This document shows, piece by piece, positions 25,097-32,706 of a DNA stretch of 44,557 nt. The DNA is from Pseudomonas sp. ACN8. Its GTDB lineage: Bacteria > Pseudomonadota > Gammaproteobacteria > Pseudomonadales > Pseudomonadaceae. The stretch lies in assembly GCF_002303925.1 (NCBI RefSeq), contig NZ_MRCS01000052.1, positions 1-44,557 on the forward strand. Reading direction: 5' to 3'. Under the pieces are notes generated by a model that was not told the DNA's origin, searched no databases, and saw only the letters and a program-made list of their open reading frames with translations. The position numbers and the translations under genes were made by a program. Each line of letters starts with the position of its first letter. Position 1 is the first letter of the stretch.

Positions 25097-26131
25097 TCAC
25101 GCCGCCACGGCCTGTTGCCGTTGGTCAAGCAGCGGTACGGCTCGCACCGAGTCACCGGGTTGCAGCTGCAAGCGCTTGGCGGTCAGGCGATCGAGCACCA
25201 GGCTGTTGCCCACCTGGCGGGCCGGGGCGCAGGTGATGCGGCAGTTTTCCAGGCGGCGATTGTGGATCAGCCAGAGGGGCGCTTTATCGTCCGGCGCGCC
25301 GATGGCCAGAAGCAGCGGTTGGCTGTCGCGTACGGTACGGATCCCGGAAACCGGGGCTTCGATGACCGGTCCGCCATCGAAGATATCGATGTAGCCCTTG
25401 TGGGCAAAACCTTCGGCGGTGAGGATTTTCAGGGCCGGCTCGGTATTGGGGTGGGCCTTGCCGATCACCGCCCGGGCCTGTTCGGTGAGCAGGCAGGTGT
25501 ACAGCGGCTGGCGCGGCATCAGTTCGGCGATGAAGGATTTATTGCCCAACCCGGACAAGTGATCGGCGTGACTGAAATCCATTTTGAAAAAGTGCCGGCC
25601 AAGGCTGTCCCAGAACGGCGAGCCACCTCGTTCGTCAGCGCTGCCGCGTAATTCGGCGATGAGCCGGTTGCCGAACAACTGGGCAAACTCGGCCACAAAC
25701 ACCAGGCGTGCGAGGGAAAGCAAACGGCCGTTGCTGCCCTGGCGCTGGTCGGGGCGCAGGTACAACGAGCAGACTTCCGATTGCCCGGTCAATTCATTGC
25801 TCAGAAACAGGGTCGGGATCTGGCGCTGGATACCCAGGTCCGCCGAAGCGCTGACCGTCAGTCCGACCCGGTAGTTGTACCAGGGCTCACGCAGACCGAT
25901 GCCACCTGTCAGGGCGCTGACGCCCACGACTTGCTGCTCGTCGTCTTCAAGCACGAACAGGTAATCGGCATCGGCCCGATCGACCTGCCCGGCAAAGGTG
26001 CGTTGGGCCCAGCGAATCCGGTGGGCCAGGCGCTCTTCGTCGGCCGGCAGGCTGGTAAGCCCCGGAACGGCCTGACGCACCAGCGTGAGCAGGGCGGGCA
26101 GGTCGGTGATCTGGACCGGACGGACAATCAT
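25097..26131 (-). CDS. Arginine N-succinyltransferase beta-like subunit (AruG-like)
   Basis: This 344-residue AstA-family acyltransferase resembles AruG, the second subunit of arginine/ornithine succinyltransferase (succinyl-CoA + arginine), first step of the AST pathway. Diagnostic stretches are LREPWYNYRVGLTVSAS, RHFFKMDFS, FIAELMP and GYIDIFDGGP. AGGAA precedes the ATG. It follows its partner at 26181 by 49 bp in the same direction. None of the other AST genes (astC, D, B, E) are nearby, so this is probably a paralogous pair outside the main aru operon; its substrate may differ. Confidence 0.85.
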   Translation of the reverse strand: MIVRPVQITDLPALLTLVRQAVPGLTSLPADEERLAHRIRWAQRTFAGQVDRADADYLFVLEDDEQQVVGVSALTGGIGLREPWYNYRVGLTVSASADLGIQRQIPTLFLSNELTGQSEVCSLYLRPDQRQGSNGRLLSLARLVFVAEFAQLFGNRLIAELRGSADERGGSPFWDSLGRHFFKMDFSHADHLSGLGNKSFIAELMPRQPLYTCLLTEQARAVIGKAHPNTEPALKILTAEGFAHKGYIDIFDGGPVIEAPVSGIRTVRDSQPLLLAIGAPDDKAPLWLIHNRRLENCRITCAPARQVGNSLVLDRLTAKRLQLQPGDSVRAVPLLDQRQQAVAA

Positions 26132-26180
26132 GCGGCAGTTCCTTGTGCGCGTGTACTCGGGCGTTGAATCTGCTGGATAT

Positions 26181-27197
26181 TCACAGGGCCACCAGCCTGA
26201 TGGGGCTGCCCTCGGTCACCTTCAGCGCCTCGCACATGGCGGCGTCCAGCCCCACGGGTTGCCTGGGGATGTAATCAAGATCGGCGACGATGGCCCGATA
26301 ATCCTTCAAGGAATCGTTGCTCACCAGAAAACAGCCACGGGCATCGATCACCGGGCCAGGCTGCGTTACGCCGCACTGGCTGTAGGCGATGGAGCGAATG
26401 CCCGAGGTGCGCGCGTAAAGTGTCGGGCCGCCATCGAACAGATCGATGTAGCTGTTGGTTTCGAAGCCTTCCCGTTCGAGGATATCGAAGGCCTCCTGGC
26501 CATCGGGATGGATGCTGCCGATGCAGTCCTGCGCCGCCTGGCTCAGCATGGGCACGTAGATCGGATACTGCGGCATCAACTCGGCGAGAAAGGTGCGGCT
26601 CTGCAGGCCGCAAAGCCGTTCGGCCTCGACGTAGGGCAAGTCGAAGAAATGCTTGCCCACGGCGTCCCAAAAGGGTGAGTGGCCTTCATCGCTGCTGTAG
26701 CCGACGATCTCGGTGATGACCGTGTCGGAAAAACGCCGGGCGTGGGCGGCGATGAACAGCAGGCGCGCCCGCGACAGCAATTCGGAATGCGCACTGCGCA
26801 CCCGCGCGGCATCGATATGGAAGCCCCGCAGCAAGGTATGGCCACTGAGGTCGTGACACAACGACAAGGCCGGTACGCCGTGCTCGATGTTCAGTTCCCG
26901 CGAGGCACTGGTGAAGTGCCGGTTGCGCAGGCTGTAAAACGGCTCGTTGTACCCCGCCGTGGCGAGGATTTCCGAGCAGCCGGCCAGGTGCCCTGTCGTC
27001 AGGTCCTCGAGTACAAAAAAATAGTTTTCCGGGCCATGAGTCTCGACGTTCTTTTCGAACGAGGCACAGGAATCGAGGATTTTTCCACGTAACCGTTCGC
27101 TATCGTCGGGCAGGGACGTGACGCCCACGAGGCTTTCACGGGCGAGCCTCTGCAACTGGGGCAGGTCGGCCAACTCGACTGGACGCAAGACCAGCAT
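26181..27197 (-). CDS. Arginine N-succinyltransferase alpha-like subunit (AruF-like)
   Basis: This 338-residue AstA-family protein resembles AruF, the first subunit of the two-subunit enzyme, with VGVTSLPDD, NYFFVLED, YNEPFYSLRN, SPFWDAVGKHFFDL, FLAELMPQYPIYVP and SYIDLFDGGPTL. It precedes the AruG-like gene and probably forms a heteromer with it. It seems clearly diverged from the housekeeping AruF I recall. CAGGAG lies 8 bases before the ATG. The leader carries an inverted repeat at 27221-27239. Confidence 0.85.
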   Translation of the reverse strand: MLVLRPVELADLPQLQRLARESLVGVTSLPDDSERLRGKILDSCASFEKNVETHGPENYFFVLEDLTTGHLAGCSEILATAGYNEPFYSLRNRHFTSASRELNIEHGVPALSLCHDLSGHTLLRGFHIDAARVRSAHSELLSRARLLFIAAHARRFSDTVITEIVGYSSDEGHSPFWDAVGKHFFDLPYVEAERLCGLQSRTFLAELMPQYPIYVPMLSQAAQDCIGSIHPDGQEAFDILEREGFETNSYIDLFDGGPTLYARTSGIRSIAYSQCGVTQPGPVIDARGCFLVSNDSLKDYRAIVADLDYIPRQPVGLDAAMCEALKVTEGSPIRLVAL

Positions 27198-27220
27198 GGA
27201 GACACTCCTGTATCAAACGA

Positions 27221-27239
27221 TTCGGCGATTGGAGCCGAA
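27221..27239. promoter_or_regulatory. Inverted repeat in the leader of the aruF-like gene
   Basis: TTCGGC-N7-GCCGAA is a perfect 6-bp inverted repeat centred about 33 bases upstream of the ATG at 27197. It may be a repressor operator or a small RNA hairpin near the translation start. It does not match the Pseudomonas ArgR box. Confidence 0.35.
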
Positions 27240-27761
27240 CCTGACTATCACTGTCGGTTTTTCCACACATTAAATCGGTGGTCGTCTGAACGTTGTCAGG
27301 CGCCACGCTTTTTCTTATCGGGTGTTTCCCGGGATGGACCGCATTAAACGAGGAACGGGTGGTTCGGCCGCAGGCGATGCCTGGCCAGACGCGTTGATCG
27401 GGTGTTCGAAAAAAGGCATCCGGGCTCCTGCTGGATAAGCGTGGCAAGTGTTTTAACAGTCCGTTGAAAGGAGTATTTAATCATCGCGTACTGCCTGTCT
27501 AGTGAATTTTCGCGTGGTCTGTTCGTGCCCGAAAAAGGGGCGAAATGCCTGTGCTAAAGGGCTACGGCGATGTCGTAAAGTCTTGTAGGTGATTGCCTGC
27601 GTTGCGGTCAGCCATGACAGAAAGTCTGGCAGGAAATGACTGTAGGAATCTGTTTCGAGCAGGAAAATTAAACACCACCCGGGCCTGCTTTCTTGCGGCA
27701 CAATTGCGTGATGGCGCTTACCTGACGCCGCTGTTCCTTTCCATCCCTGGAGTGATTACTG
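27240..27761. other. Gene-free stretch between divergent transcripts
   Basis: About 520 bases hold no convincing gene: the open frames here are short and do not look like protein. There is a purine-rich ribosome-site-like AAAGGAG at 27469-27475 with no start codon at proper distance, possibly a decayed gene start. I looked for a cobalamin riboswitch before the cobF unit and found no B12-box-like sequence. Confidence 0.4.
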
Positions 27762-28334
27762 GTGCAGGCAACCCGTTTAACCCTGATTTGCCATGCGCGA
27801 ACCGTCGCACAGAAATTGGCGCGTTTTCCTCTGGACGAACCTCTGGAGATGGATTGGCAAGCGCTCAGGCTTTCCCGTTGCAACCCGTTCAAGGGCGCTC
27901 CACGTCTTGTCTGCGGCCCGGAGTTGCGCACCCGGCAAACCGCGGAACTGTTCGGCAGCGAGTCGGAGATTGTCGACGCGCTGAGGGACTGCGACTTCGG
28001 GCGCTGGAGCGGTGTGCGCATCGGTGAGCTGCAAAAAACTGAAGCCCAGGCGCTCCAGGATTGGCTGGAAGACCCGGCTTCGGCGCCCCACGGTGGTGAG
28101 TCGCTGGTGCAACTGGAGGAGCGGGTGGGCGCCTGGTTGACAGCGCTGCAGTCGACGCCGGGGCACATCGTTGCCATTACCCATCCCTTTGTCATCCGCG
28201 CCGCGCTGACGCAGGTCTTGCAGGGGACTTCGTCCAGCCTGATCGACGTCGAACCTCTCTCGGCTGTCGAGTTACGCTTCCATGGCCGCTGGCGACTGCG
28301 CTTGCCGGGCACCGACCCCGAGGACCTGCTGTGA
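27762..28334 (+). CDS. Histidine phosphatase family protein (possible CobC)
   Basis: This 190-residue protein of the phosphoglycerate-mutase-like histidine phosphatase family has a catalytic motif ICHART near residue 9 in place of the usual RHG, so the phospho-accepting His11 is kept but the first Arg is replaced by Cys. The second region GPELRTRQTAELF, the acid FGRWSG and the late THPFVIRAAL His are visible. GTG 27762 is the only start with a GGAG site at good distance. Its stop overlaps the cobF start by one base (TGATG), so a role in cobalamin synthesis, such as alpha-ribazole phosphatase, is plausible but unproven. Confidence 0.8.
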   Translation: MQATRLTLICHARTVAQKLARFPLDEPLEMDWQALRLSRCNPFKGAPRLVCGPELRTRQTAELFGSESEIVDALRDCDFGRWSGVRIGELQKTEAQALQDWLEDPASAPHGGESLVQLEERVGAWLTALQSTPGHIVAITHPFVIRAALTQVLQGTSSSLIDVEPLSAVELRFHGRWRLRLPGTDPEDLL

Positions 28335-29089
28335 TGAAAAAACTCCTGGTCATCGGGATCGGTGCCGGCAACCCCGACTACATCACGATGCAAGCGGTGA
28401 AGGCGTTGAATCAGGTCGATGTTTTTTTTCTCATGGACAAGGGCCGGAGCAAAGACACGCTCATCGATCTGCGCCGTGAAATCTGTTCACGCTACATCAC
28501 CGGCCACGATTACCGTTTTGTCGAAGCCCACAGTCCTGAGCGTGAGCGCGGTGAGGTGGACTACAAGACCAGTGTCGACGACTTGAACCTGGCCAAACAA
28601 CGGACCTTCGAACGGCTGATCAACGAAGAACTGTCCGACAGCCAGTGTGGTGGTTTTCTGGTGTGGGGCGACCCTGCGCTGTACGACAGCACCATCCGCA
28701 TCCTTCAGACGATCCAGGCCTCGGGCACCTGTGGGTTCGAGTTCGAGGTGATTCCCGGCATTACCAGCGTCCAGGCGTTGGCGGCCCGACACAAGGTGCC
28801 GCTCAACCAGATTGGCCGCTCCGTTGAAATCACCACCGGCCGGCGTCTGGCGGCAGGGCAGGTGAGTGATGCCGACAGTCTGGTGGTGATGCTCGATGCC
28901 CAGGATGCTTACCGGCAGGTGGTGGAACAGGACACCGAGATTTACTGGGGGGCCTATCTGGGGACGCCGGATGAAATCCTGATCAGCGGCAGGCTCAAGG
29001 ATGTCGCGGATGAAATCGAACGGGTGCGCAAGGCTGCAAGGCTGGCCAATGGCTGGATCATGGATACCTATTTATTGCGCAAGCCTTGA
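28334..29089 (+). CDS. cobF: Precorrin-6A synthase (deacetylating)
   Basis: This 251-residue SAM-dependent methyltransferase of aerobic cobalamin synthesis methylates C-1 of precorrin-5 and releases acetate. The tetrapyrrole methylase fold shows VIGIGAGNPDYITMQAVKAL at the N-terminus, WGDPALYDSTIRI as the SAM-binding GDP motif, and VIPGITSVQALAA. Length agrees with CobF. Translation is probably coupled to the upstream phosphatase. No other cob genes are next to it. Confidence 0.93.
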   Translation: MKKLLVIGIGAGNPDYITMQAVKALNQVDVFFLMDKGRSKDTLIDLRREICSRYITGHDYRFVEAHSPERERGEVDYKTSVDDLNLAKQRTFERLINEELSDSQCGGFLVWGDPALYDSTIRILQTIQASGTCGFEFEVIPGITSVQALAARHKVPLNQIGRSVEITTGRRLAAGQVSDADSLVVMLDAQDAYRQVVEQDTEIYWGAYLGTPDEILISGRLKDVADEIERVRKAARLANGWIMDTYLLRKP

Positions 29090-29113
29090 GAATTGAGGTG
29101 ACCGGGCTGACGT

Positions 29114-29203
29114 CTTCGCGAGCAGGCTCGCTCCCACAGTGAATCTCCCACAGTGAATCTCCAGTGTTCACACCGCTCATGTGGGAGCGAGCCTGCTCGC
29201 GAA
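29114..29203. repeat. REPIN with an internal small duplication
   Basis: The arms TTCGCGAGCAGGCTCGCTCC (29114 on) and GTGGGAGCGAGCCTGCTCGC (29181 on) are inverted. Just inside the left arm, TCCCACAGTGAATC is tandemly repeated (about 29132-29160), a short slippage duplication of the arm edge. Confidence 0.92.
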
Positions 29204-29221
29204 GGGGCCCCTGAGAGCACA

Positions 29222-30196
29222 TCAAGAAACAGCACTGCCCCCACGCCCAAACCGCTCCCGATACACCGAAGGCGGCACGCCAACCACCGTTCGAAAGGCC
29301 ACCCGAAAACTTTCCACCGAGCGATAACCACAACGCTCGGCAATCTGCTCGGTGTTCTGGTCGCTGCTTTCCAGCAGTTCGCGGGCACGACCCAGGCGTT
29401 CGTGCTGCAACCAGGTTTTTGGTGACTGGCCGCTGGCTTCGGTGAAGCGGCGCAGGAAGGTGCGTTCGCTCATGGCGGCTTCGCTGGCCAGGTCGCGTAC
29501 CTCCAGCGGTTCGTGCAAACGCTCACGTGCCCACTGCATGACGCGGGAAAGATCGCTGCGCGGTGTAGGACTGACCGGCGTCGGTATGAATTGCGCCTGG
29601 CCACCGCTGCGTTGCGGCGACATGACCAGGCGTCGCGCCACGGAATTGGCCACCTGGGTGCCGAAATCCCGCGCCACCAGGTGCAGGCAGGCATCAATGC
29701 CTGCCGCGCTGCCGGCGGAGGTGATCAATTGGCCGGAATCGACATACAGCACGTCCGGGTCCACCAGGATGCCGGGAAAGCGCTCGGCCAGTTCCGAAGT
29801 ATAGCGCCAGTGCGTGGTCGCACCGTGGCCGTCGAGTAACCCGGTGGCGGCGAGGACGAAAACACCGGAGCAGATCGACAGCAACCGCGCCCCCCGGGCA
29901 TGGGCCTGGCGCAGGGCGGCGACCAGTTCCGCCGGCACCGCGGCGCTGCGGTCGCGCCAACCGGGAATGATGATGGTGCGGGCATCGGCGAGCATTTCCA
30001 TGCCGCCATCGGCCAGCACCTGGATACCGCCCATGGCACGCATCGGACCTTGATCGACCGCGACGATACGATGCTCGTACCACGGAAAATCGAATTCAGG
30101 TCGTGGCAGGCCGAAGATCTCCACGGCGATGCCGAACTCGAACGTGCACAGGCCGTCGTAGGCCAGAATCGCGACCGTTCCTGGGGTTGGGTGCAT
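29222..30196 (-). CDS. ftrA: GlxA-type AraC regulator (FtrA-like)
   Basis: This 324-residue regulator has an N-terminal DJ-1/PfpI (class I glutamine amidotransferase-like) domain (about 6-180) with the nucleophile-elbow Cys109 in SICSGVFVLA. Its C-terminal AraC domain (about 215-315) has both HTHs (VRDLASEAAMSERTFLRRF and TEQIAERCGYRSVESFRVAF). It is divergent from the rhodanese gene with a 101-bp shared region, and likely controls it. ATG 30196 was chosen because the upstream extension is not protein-like. The symbol follows common usage for this regulator-rhodanese arrangement. Confidence 0.85.
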   Translation of the reverse strand: MHPTPGTVAILAYDGLCTFEFGIAVEIFGLPRPEFDFPWYEHRIVAVDQGPMRAMGGIQVLADGGMEMLADARTIIIPGWRDRSAAVPAELVAALRQAHARGARLLSICSGVFVLAATGLLDGHGATTHWRYTSELAERFPGILVDPDVLYVDSGQLITSAGSAAGIDACLHLVARDFGTQVANSVARRLVMSPQRSGGQAQFIPTPVSPTPRSDLSRVMQWARERLHEPLEVRDLASEAAMSERTFLRRFTEASGQSPKTWLQHERLGRARELLESSDQNTEQIAERCGYRSVESFRVAFRTVVGVPPSVYRERFGRGGSAVS

Positions 30197-30297
30197 TTGG
30201 CGGAAAGTTCCCGGTGAGTGTCTTGTGCGCCACTGTAGCCGCAAGCGGCTGGCGGATAAAGTCCTCCCACACCCACCGCTTATTTGGAGTACAGCCC

Positions 30298-30732
30298 ATG
30301 ACCAGCCTGGTTCGCGAAATTCCCGCCGCCCCCTCGGCCATCGCCCTGATGCATTTCAGCAACCGTCTGACCTTCGAAACCGATTGTTCCGACGTCCACG
30401 GCAGCCAGCAGGCTGGCGAAGTCGATTTCATTCTGGTGGATGTTCGTGGTCCGCTGGCGTTCGAACGCGGGCATGTACCGGGAGCGATCAACATTCCCGG
30501 GCGCTTGCTGAGCGCCGAAAGCCTGGCGGGTTATCCGAAGAACAGCCTGTTTGTGGTGTACTGCGCCGGGCCGCATTGCAACGGCGCCAACAAGGCGGCA
30601 GTGAAACTGGCGGCCCTGGGTTATCCGGTCAAGGAGATGATCGGCGGCGTGACCGGGTGGCTGGATGAAGGGTTTGAGTTGAGTGCCGGGATACAGCGGC
30701 AAGCCAGCAGCGTGATCGGTTGCGAATGCTGA
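30298..30732 (+). CDS. Rhodanese-like sulfurtransferase
   Basis: This 144-residue single rhodanese domain protein carries the active-site loop with Cys89 (YCAGPHCNGAN); a second Cys94 in the loop could form a disulfide or persulfide relay. The substrate-side motif VDVRGPLAFERGHVPGAINIP is intact. It probably moves sulfane sulfur or protects against cyanide or oxidants in the cytoplasm. TTGGAGT precedes the ATG. The divergent FtrA-type regulator suggests inducible expression. Confidence 0.9.
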   Translation: MTSLVREIPAAPSAIALMHFSNRLTFETDCSDVHGSQQAGEVDFILVDVRGPLAFERGHVPGAINIPGRLLSAESLAGYPKNSLFVVYCAGPHCNGANKAAVKLAALGYPVKEMIGGVTGWLDEGFELSAGIQRQASSVIGCEC

Positions 30733-30763
30733 TACCCAAACCCCCTCGCCAAAGGTCTGTATT

Positions 30764-31405
30764 TCAGCGACAGGCAGAGGCTGCCCACCACTCATCCAGC
30801 GTCGCCTCTAACCACTTGGCGACTGCTGTGTAAGCTTCAGTCTTCTGCGGGCCCCGGGGCAACGGCGACTCATCGCCAAAGTGCGCATTGAGCATGGCCA
30901 CCGACTCGGCGTTCCACTCCGGATGAAACTGCAACCCCAGCAGCAAAGGCCCGGCGCGGTACATCTGCTGCGCACATTGTTCGCTGCTGGCCAACAGCTG
31001 CGCGGCAGGTGGCAGGTCGATGGCGTCTTCGTGCCACTCCAGCACCTTCAGCGCTTGCCCATCGATGAAGGTCACGGTGGTCCATCCGGTTTCGGTCCGG
31101 TCCATCCGTCGCACATTCCCGCCCAGGCTCAACGCCAGCAACTGCGCACCCAGGCAAATGGCGAACACGGCCGCGTCCTGATCCAGCGTGCCTCTGAGCC
31201 ATTGCCGTTCGGCTTCCAGCCAGGCAGGGCCGGCGTTGGATTCATAAGGCCCGCCCAACAGGATCACGGGATCGGCGCTGACGGGCGGCAATTGACCGAG
31301 GTCGGCGCGAAACGCCTTCAGCGTCAGCCCTCGGGATTCGGCCCAGGTCGCGATGGCGCCCGGACCTTCGGCGGGGTGGTGCTGGATCAGGTTCAACGTG
31401 GGCAT
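30764..31405 (-). CDS. Class I glutamine amidotransferase-like protein
   Basis: This 213-residue protein has the GATase1 triad: Cys84 in AICLGAQLL, His161 and Glu163 in LQFHPEW. It belongs to the free-standing GMP-synthase-like amidotransferases, some of which act in polyamine or amino acid breakdown. The synthetase partner is not in the window, so the acceptor is unknown. ATG 31405 is preferred to an upstream in-frame start at 31429 because GAGAG lies at good distance. It is convergent with the rhodanese gene, 31 bp apart. Confidence 0.85.
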   Translation of the reverse strand: MPTLNLIQHHPAEGPGAIATWAESRGLTLKAFRADLGQLPPVSADPVILLGGPYESNAGPAWLEAERQWLRGTLDQDAAVFAICLGAQLLALSLGGNVRRMDRTETGWTTVTFIDGQALKVLEWHEDAIDLPPAAQLLASSEQCAQQMYRAGPLLLGLQFHPEWNAESVAMLNAHFGDESPLPRGPQKTEAYTAVAKWLEATLDEWWAASACR

Positions 31406-31581
31406 CACGCTACTCTCGATGGGACGCAAGGGCGCTCAATGTGCCGCAAATCACCGGGCATCGCCAGTCGTCCCGTTTTGTCGGATTGAGCCGAAAAACC
31501 TGTAGGCCTTGTCTGAAATCGCGATATGTCTGACAGACATTGCACCTTCATGGCGCGTTCACCTTGGCGCCTCTATTCAGG

Positions 31582-31618
31582 TGCCACTTTTCTGTAAATA
31601 TTTGTCGCCTCGGCGTAA
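31582..31618 (+). promoter_or_regulatory. Tandem ArgR-like binding boxes
   Basis: TGTCGC-N8-AA at 31603-31618 matches the P. aeruginosa ArgR half-site consensus TGTCGC-N8-AA exactly. A second, weaker copy TGCCAC-N8-AA starts at 31582, exactly 21 bases upstream, which is the tandem spacing reported for ArgR operators. They lie about 105-140 bases before the start of the AotJ-like gene. The rest of the 317-bp intergenic stretch shows nothing else I can support. Confidence 0.6.
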
Positions 31619-31722
31619 TTTGCCCTCCTGTAGCCGCTCTAGACTGCCGGCCACTTCGGTTCCCGCTCATAAAGCAATGACCGAACGCTGCCAATAAAAG
31701 CCTCCGCACACAGGAGTTATAA

Positions 31723-32502
31723 ATGAAGAAGCTAGTGATGTTCGGTGCCCTGGCACTGTCGCTGTTGTCCCTGACCGCCGTGGCCGCAGACGCCAAGCCG
31801 ATCCGCATCGGTATCGAAGCCGGCTACCCGCCATTCTCGATGAAAACCCCTGACGGCAAACTCACCGGTTTCGACGTGGATATCGGCGATGCGCTGTGCG
31901 AGCAGATGAAAGTCAAGTGCACCTGGGTCGAGCAAGAGTTCGACGGCCTGATCCCGGCGCTGAAGGTCAAGAAAATCGACGCCATCCTGTCGTCCATGAC
32001 CATCACTGACGACCGCAAGAAGAACGTCGATTTCACCATCAAGTACTACCACACCCCGGCGCGCTTCGTGATGAAGGAAGGCAGCGACGTCAAGGACCCG
32101 CTGACCGAACTCAAGGGCAAGAAAGTCGGTGTTCTGCGCGCCAGTACCCACGACCGCTTCGCCACTGAAGTGCTGCAACCGGCGGGCATTGTCCTGGTGC
32201 GCTACGGCTCCCAGCAGGAAGCCAACCTGGACATGGTGTCCGGTCGCATTGACGCGCTGCTGGCCGACTCGGTCAACCTGGACGACGGTTTCCTGAAAAC
32301 CGACGCCGGTAAAGGTTTCGCTTTCGTCGGCCCTGAATACAACGATCCGAAATACTTCGGTGGCGGCGCAGGCATTGCCGTGCGCAAGGGTGATAAGGAA
32401 CTGGCGGACAAGTTCAACACTGCCATCACTGAAATCCGCGCCAACGGCAAGTACAAGCAAGTGCAGGACAAGTACTTCAAGTTTGACGTTTACGGCGAGT
32501 AA
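31723..32502 (+). CDS. Periplasmic basic amino acid-binding protein (AotJ/ArgT-like)
   Basis: This 259-residue ABC transporter substrate-binding protein has a signal peptide ending near TAVAADA (residue 23) and the SBP family 3 fold. Features include GIEAGYPPFSMKTPDGKLTGFD, MTITDDRKKNVDFT and the ligand-contact region VGVLRASTHDRF. It should bind lysine, arginine or ornithine. AGGAG lies 7 bases before the ATG. ArgR-like boxes upstream suggest arginine control. No permease or ATPase gene follows, so it may share a transporter encoded elsewhere. Confidence 0.9.
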   Translation: MKKLVMFGALALSLLSLTAVAADAKPIRIGIEAGYPPFSMKTPDGKLTGFDVDIGDALCEQMKVKCTWVEQEFDGLIPALKVKKIDAILSSMTITDDRKKNVDFTIKYYHTPARFVMKEGSDVKDPLTELKGKKVGVLRASTHDRFATEVLQPAGIVLVRYGSQQEANLDMVSGRIDALLADSVNLDDGFLKTDAGKGFAFVGPEYNDPKYFGGGAGIAVRKGDKELADKFNTAITEIRANGKYKQVQDKYFKFDVYGE

Positions 32503-32515
32503 TCCAGCCGTTTGG

Positions 32516-32552
32516 AAAAATGGCAACCGTTGGCGCGGTTGCCATTTTTTTT
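32516..32552 (+). terminator. Rho-independent terminator after the AotJ-like gene
   Basis: TGGCAACCG (32521-32529) pairs with CGGTTGCCA (32536-32544) around TTGGCG and is followed by eight T. It should end most transcripts before the AotO-like gene. Confidence 0.92.
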
Positions 32553-32582
32553 GTGCTTTCTTTCTATTGAAACGAGATACCT

Positions 32583-32670
32583 GTGGGAGCGAGCCTGCTC
32601 GCGAAGGCGGCGGTACATTCAACATCCATGTTGCCTGACATGACACTTTCGCGAGCAGGCTCGCTCCCAC
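32583..32670. repeat. REPIN
   Basis: Consensus REP arms GTGGGAGCGAGCCTGCTCGC (32583 on) and its inverse ending at 32670 lie between the AotJ-like and AotO-like genes, directly after the terminator. Confidence 0.93.
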
Positions 32671-32706
32671 AGGTGATCTCGCCGTTCTGACATCAGGAGT
32701 CCCCCC

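Noticed and set aside
27198..27761. Cobalamin riboswitch for the cobF unit
   Set aside because: No B12-box-like or typical core sequence could be found in the leader.
27593..28027. Plus-strand frame before and inside the histidine phosphatase gene
   Set aside because: It overlaps the real gene in another frame and has no family resemblance or ribosome site.
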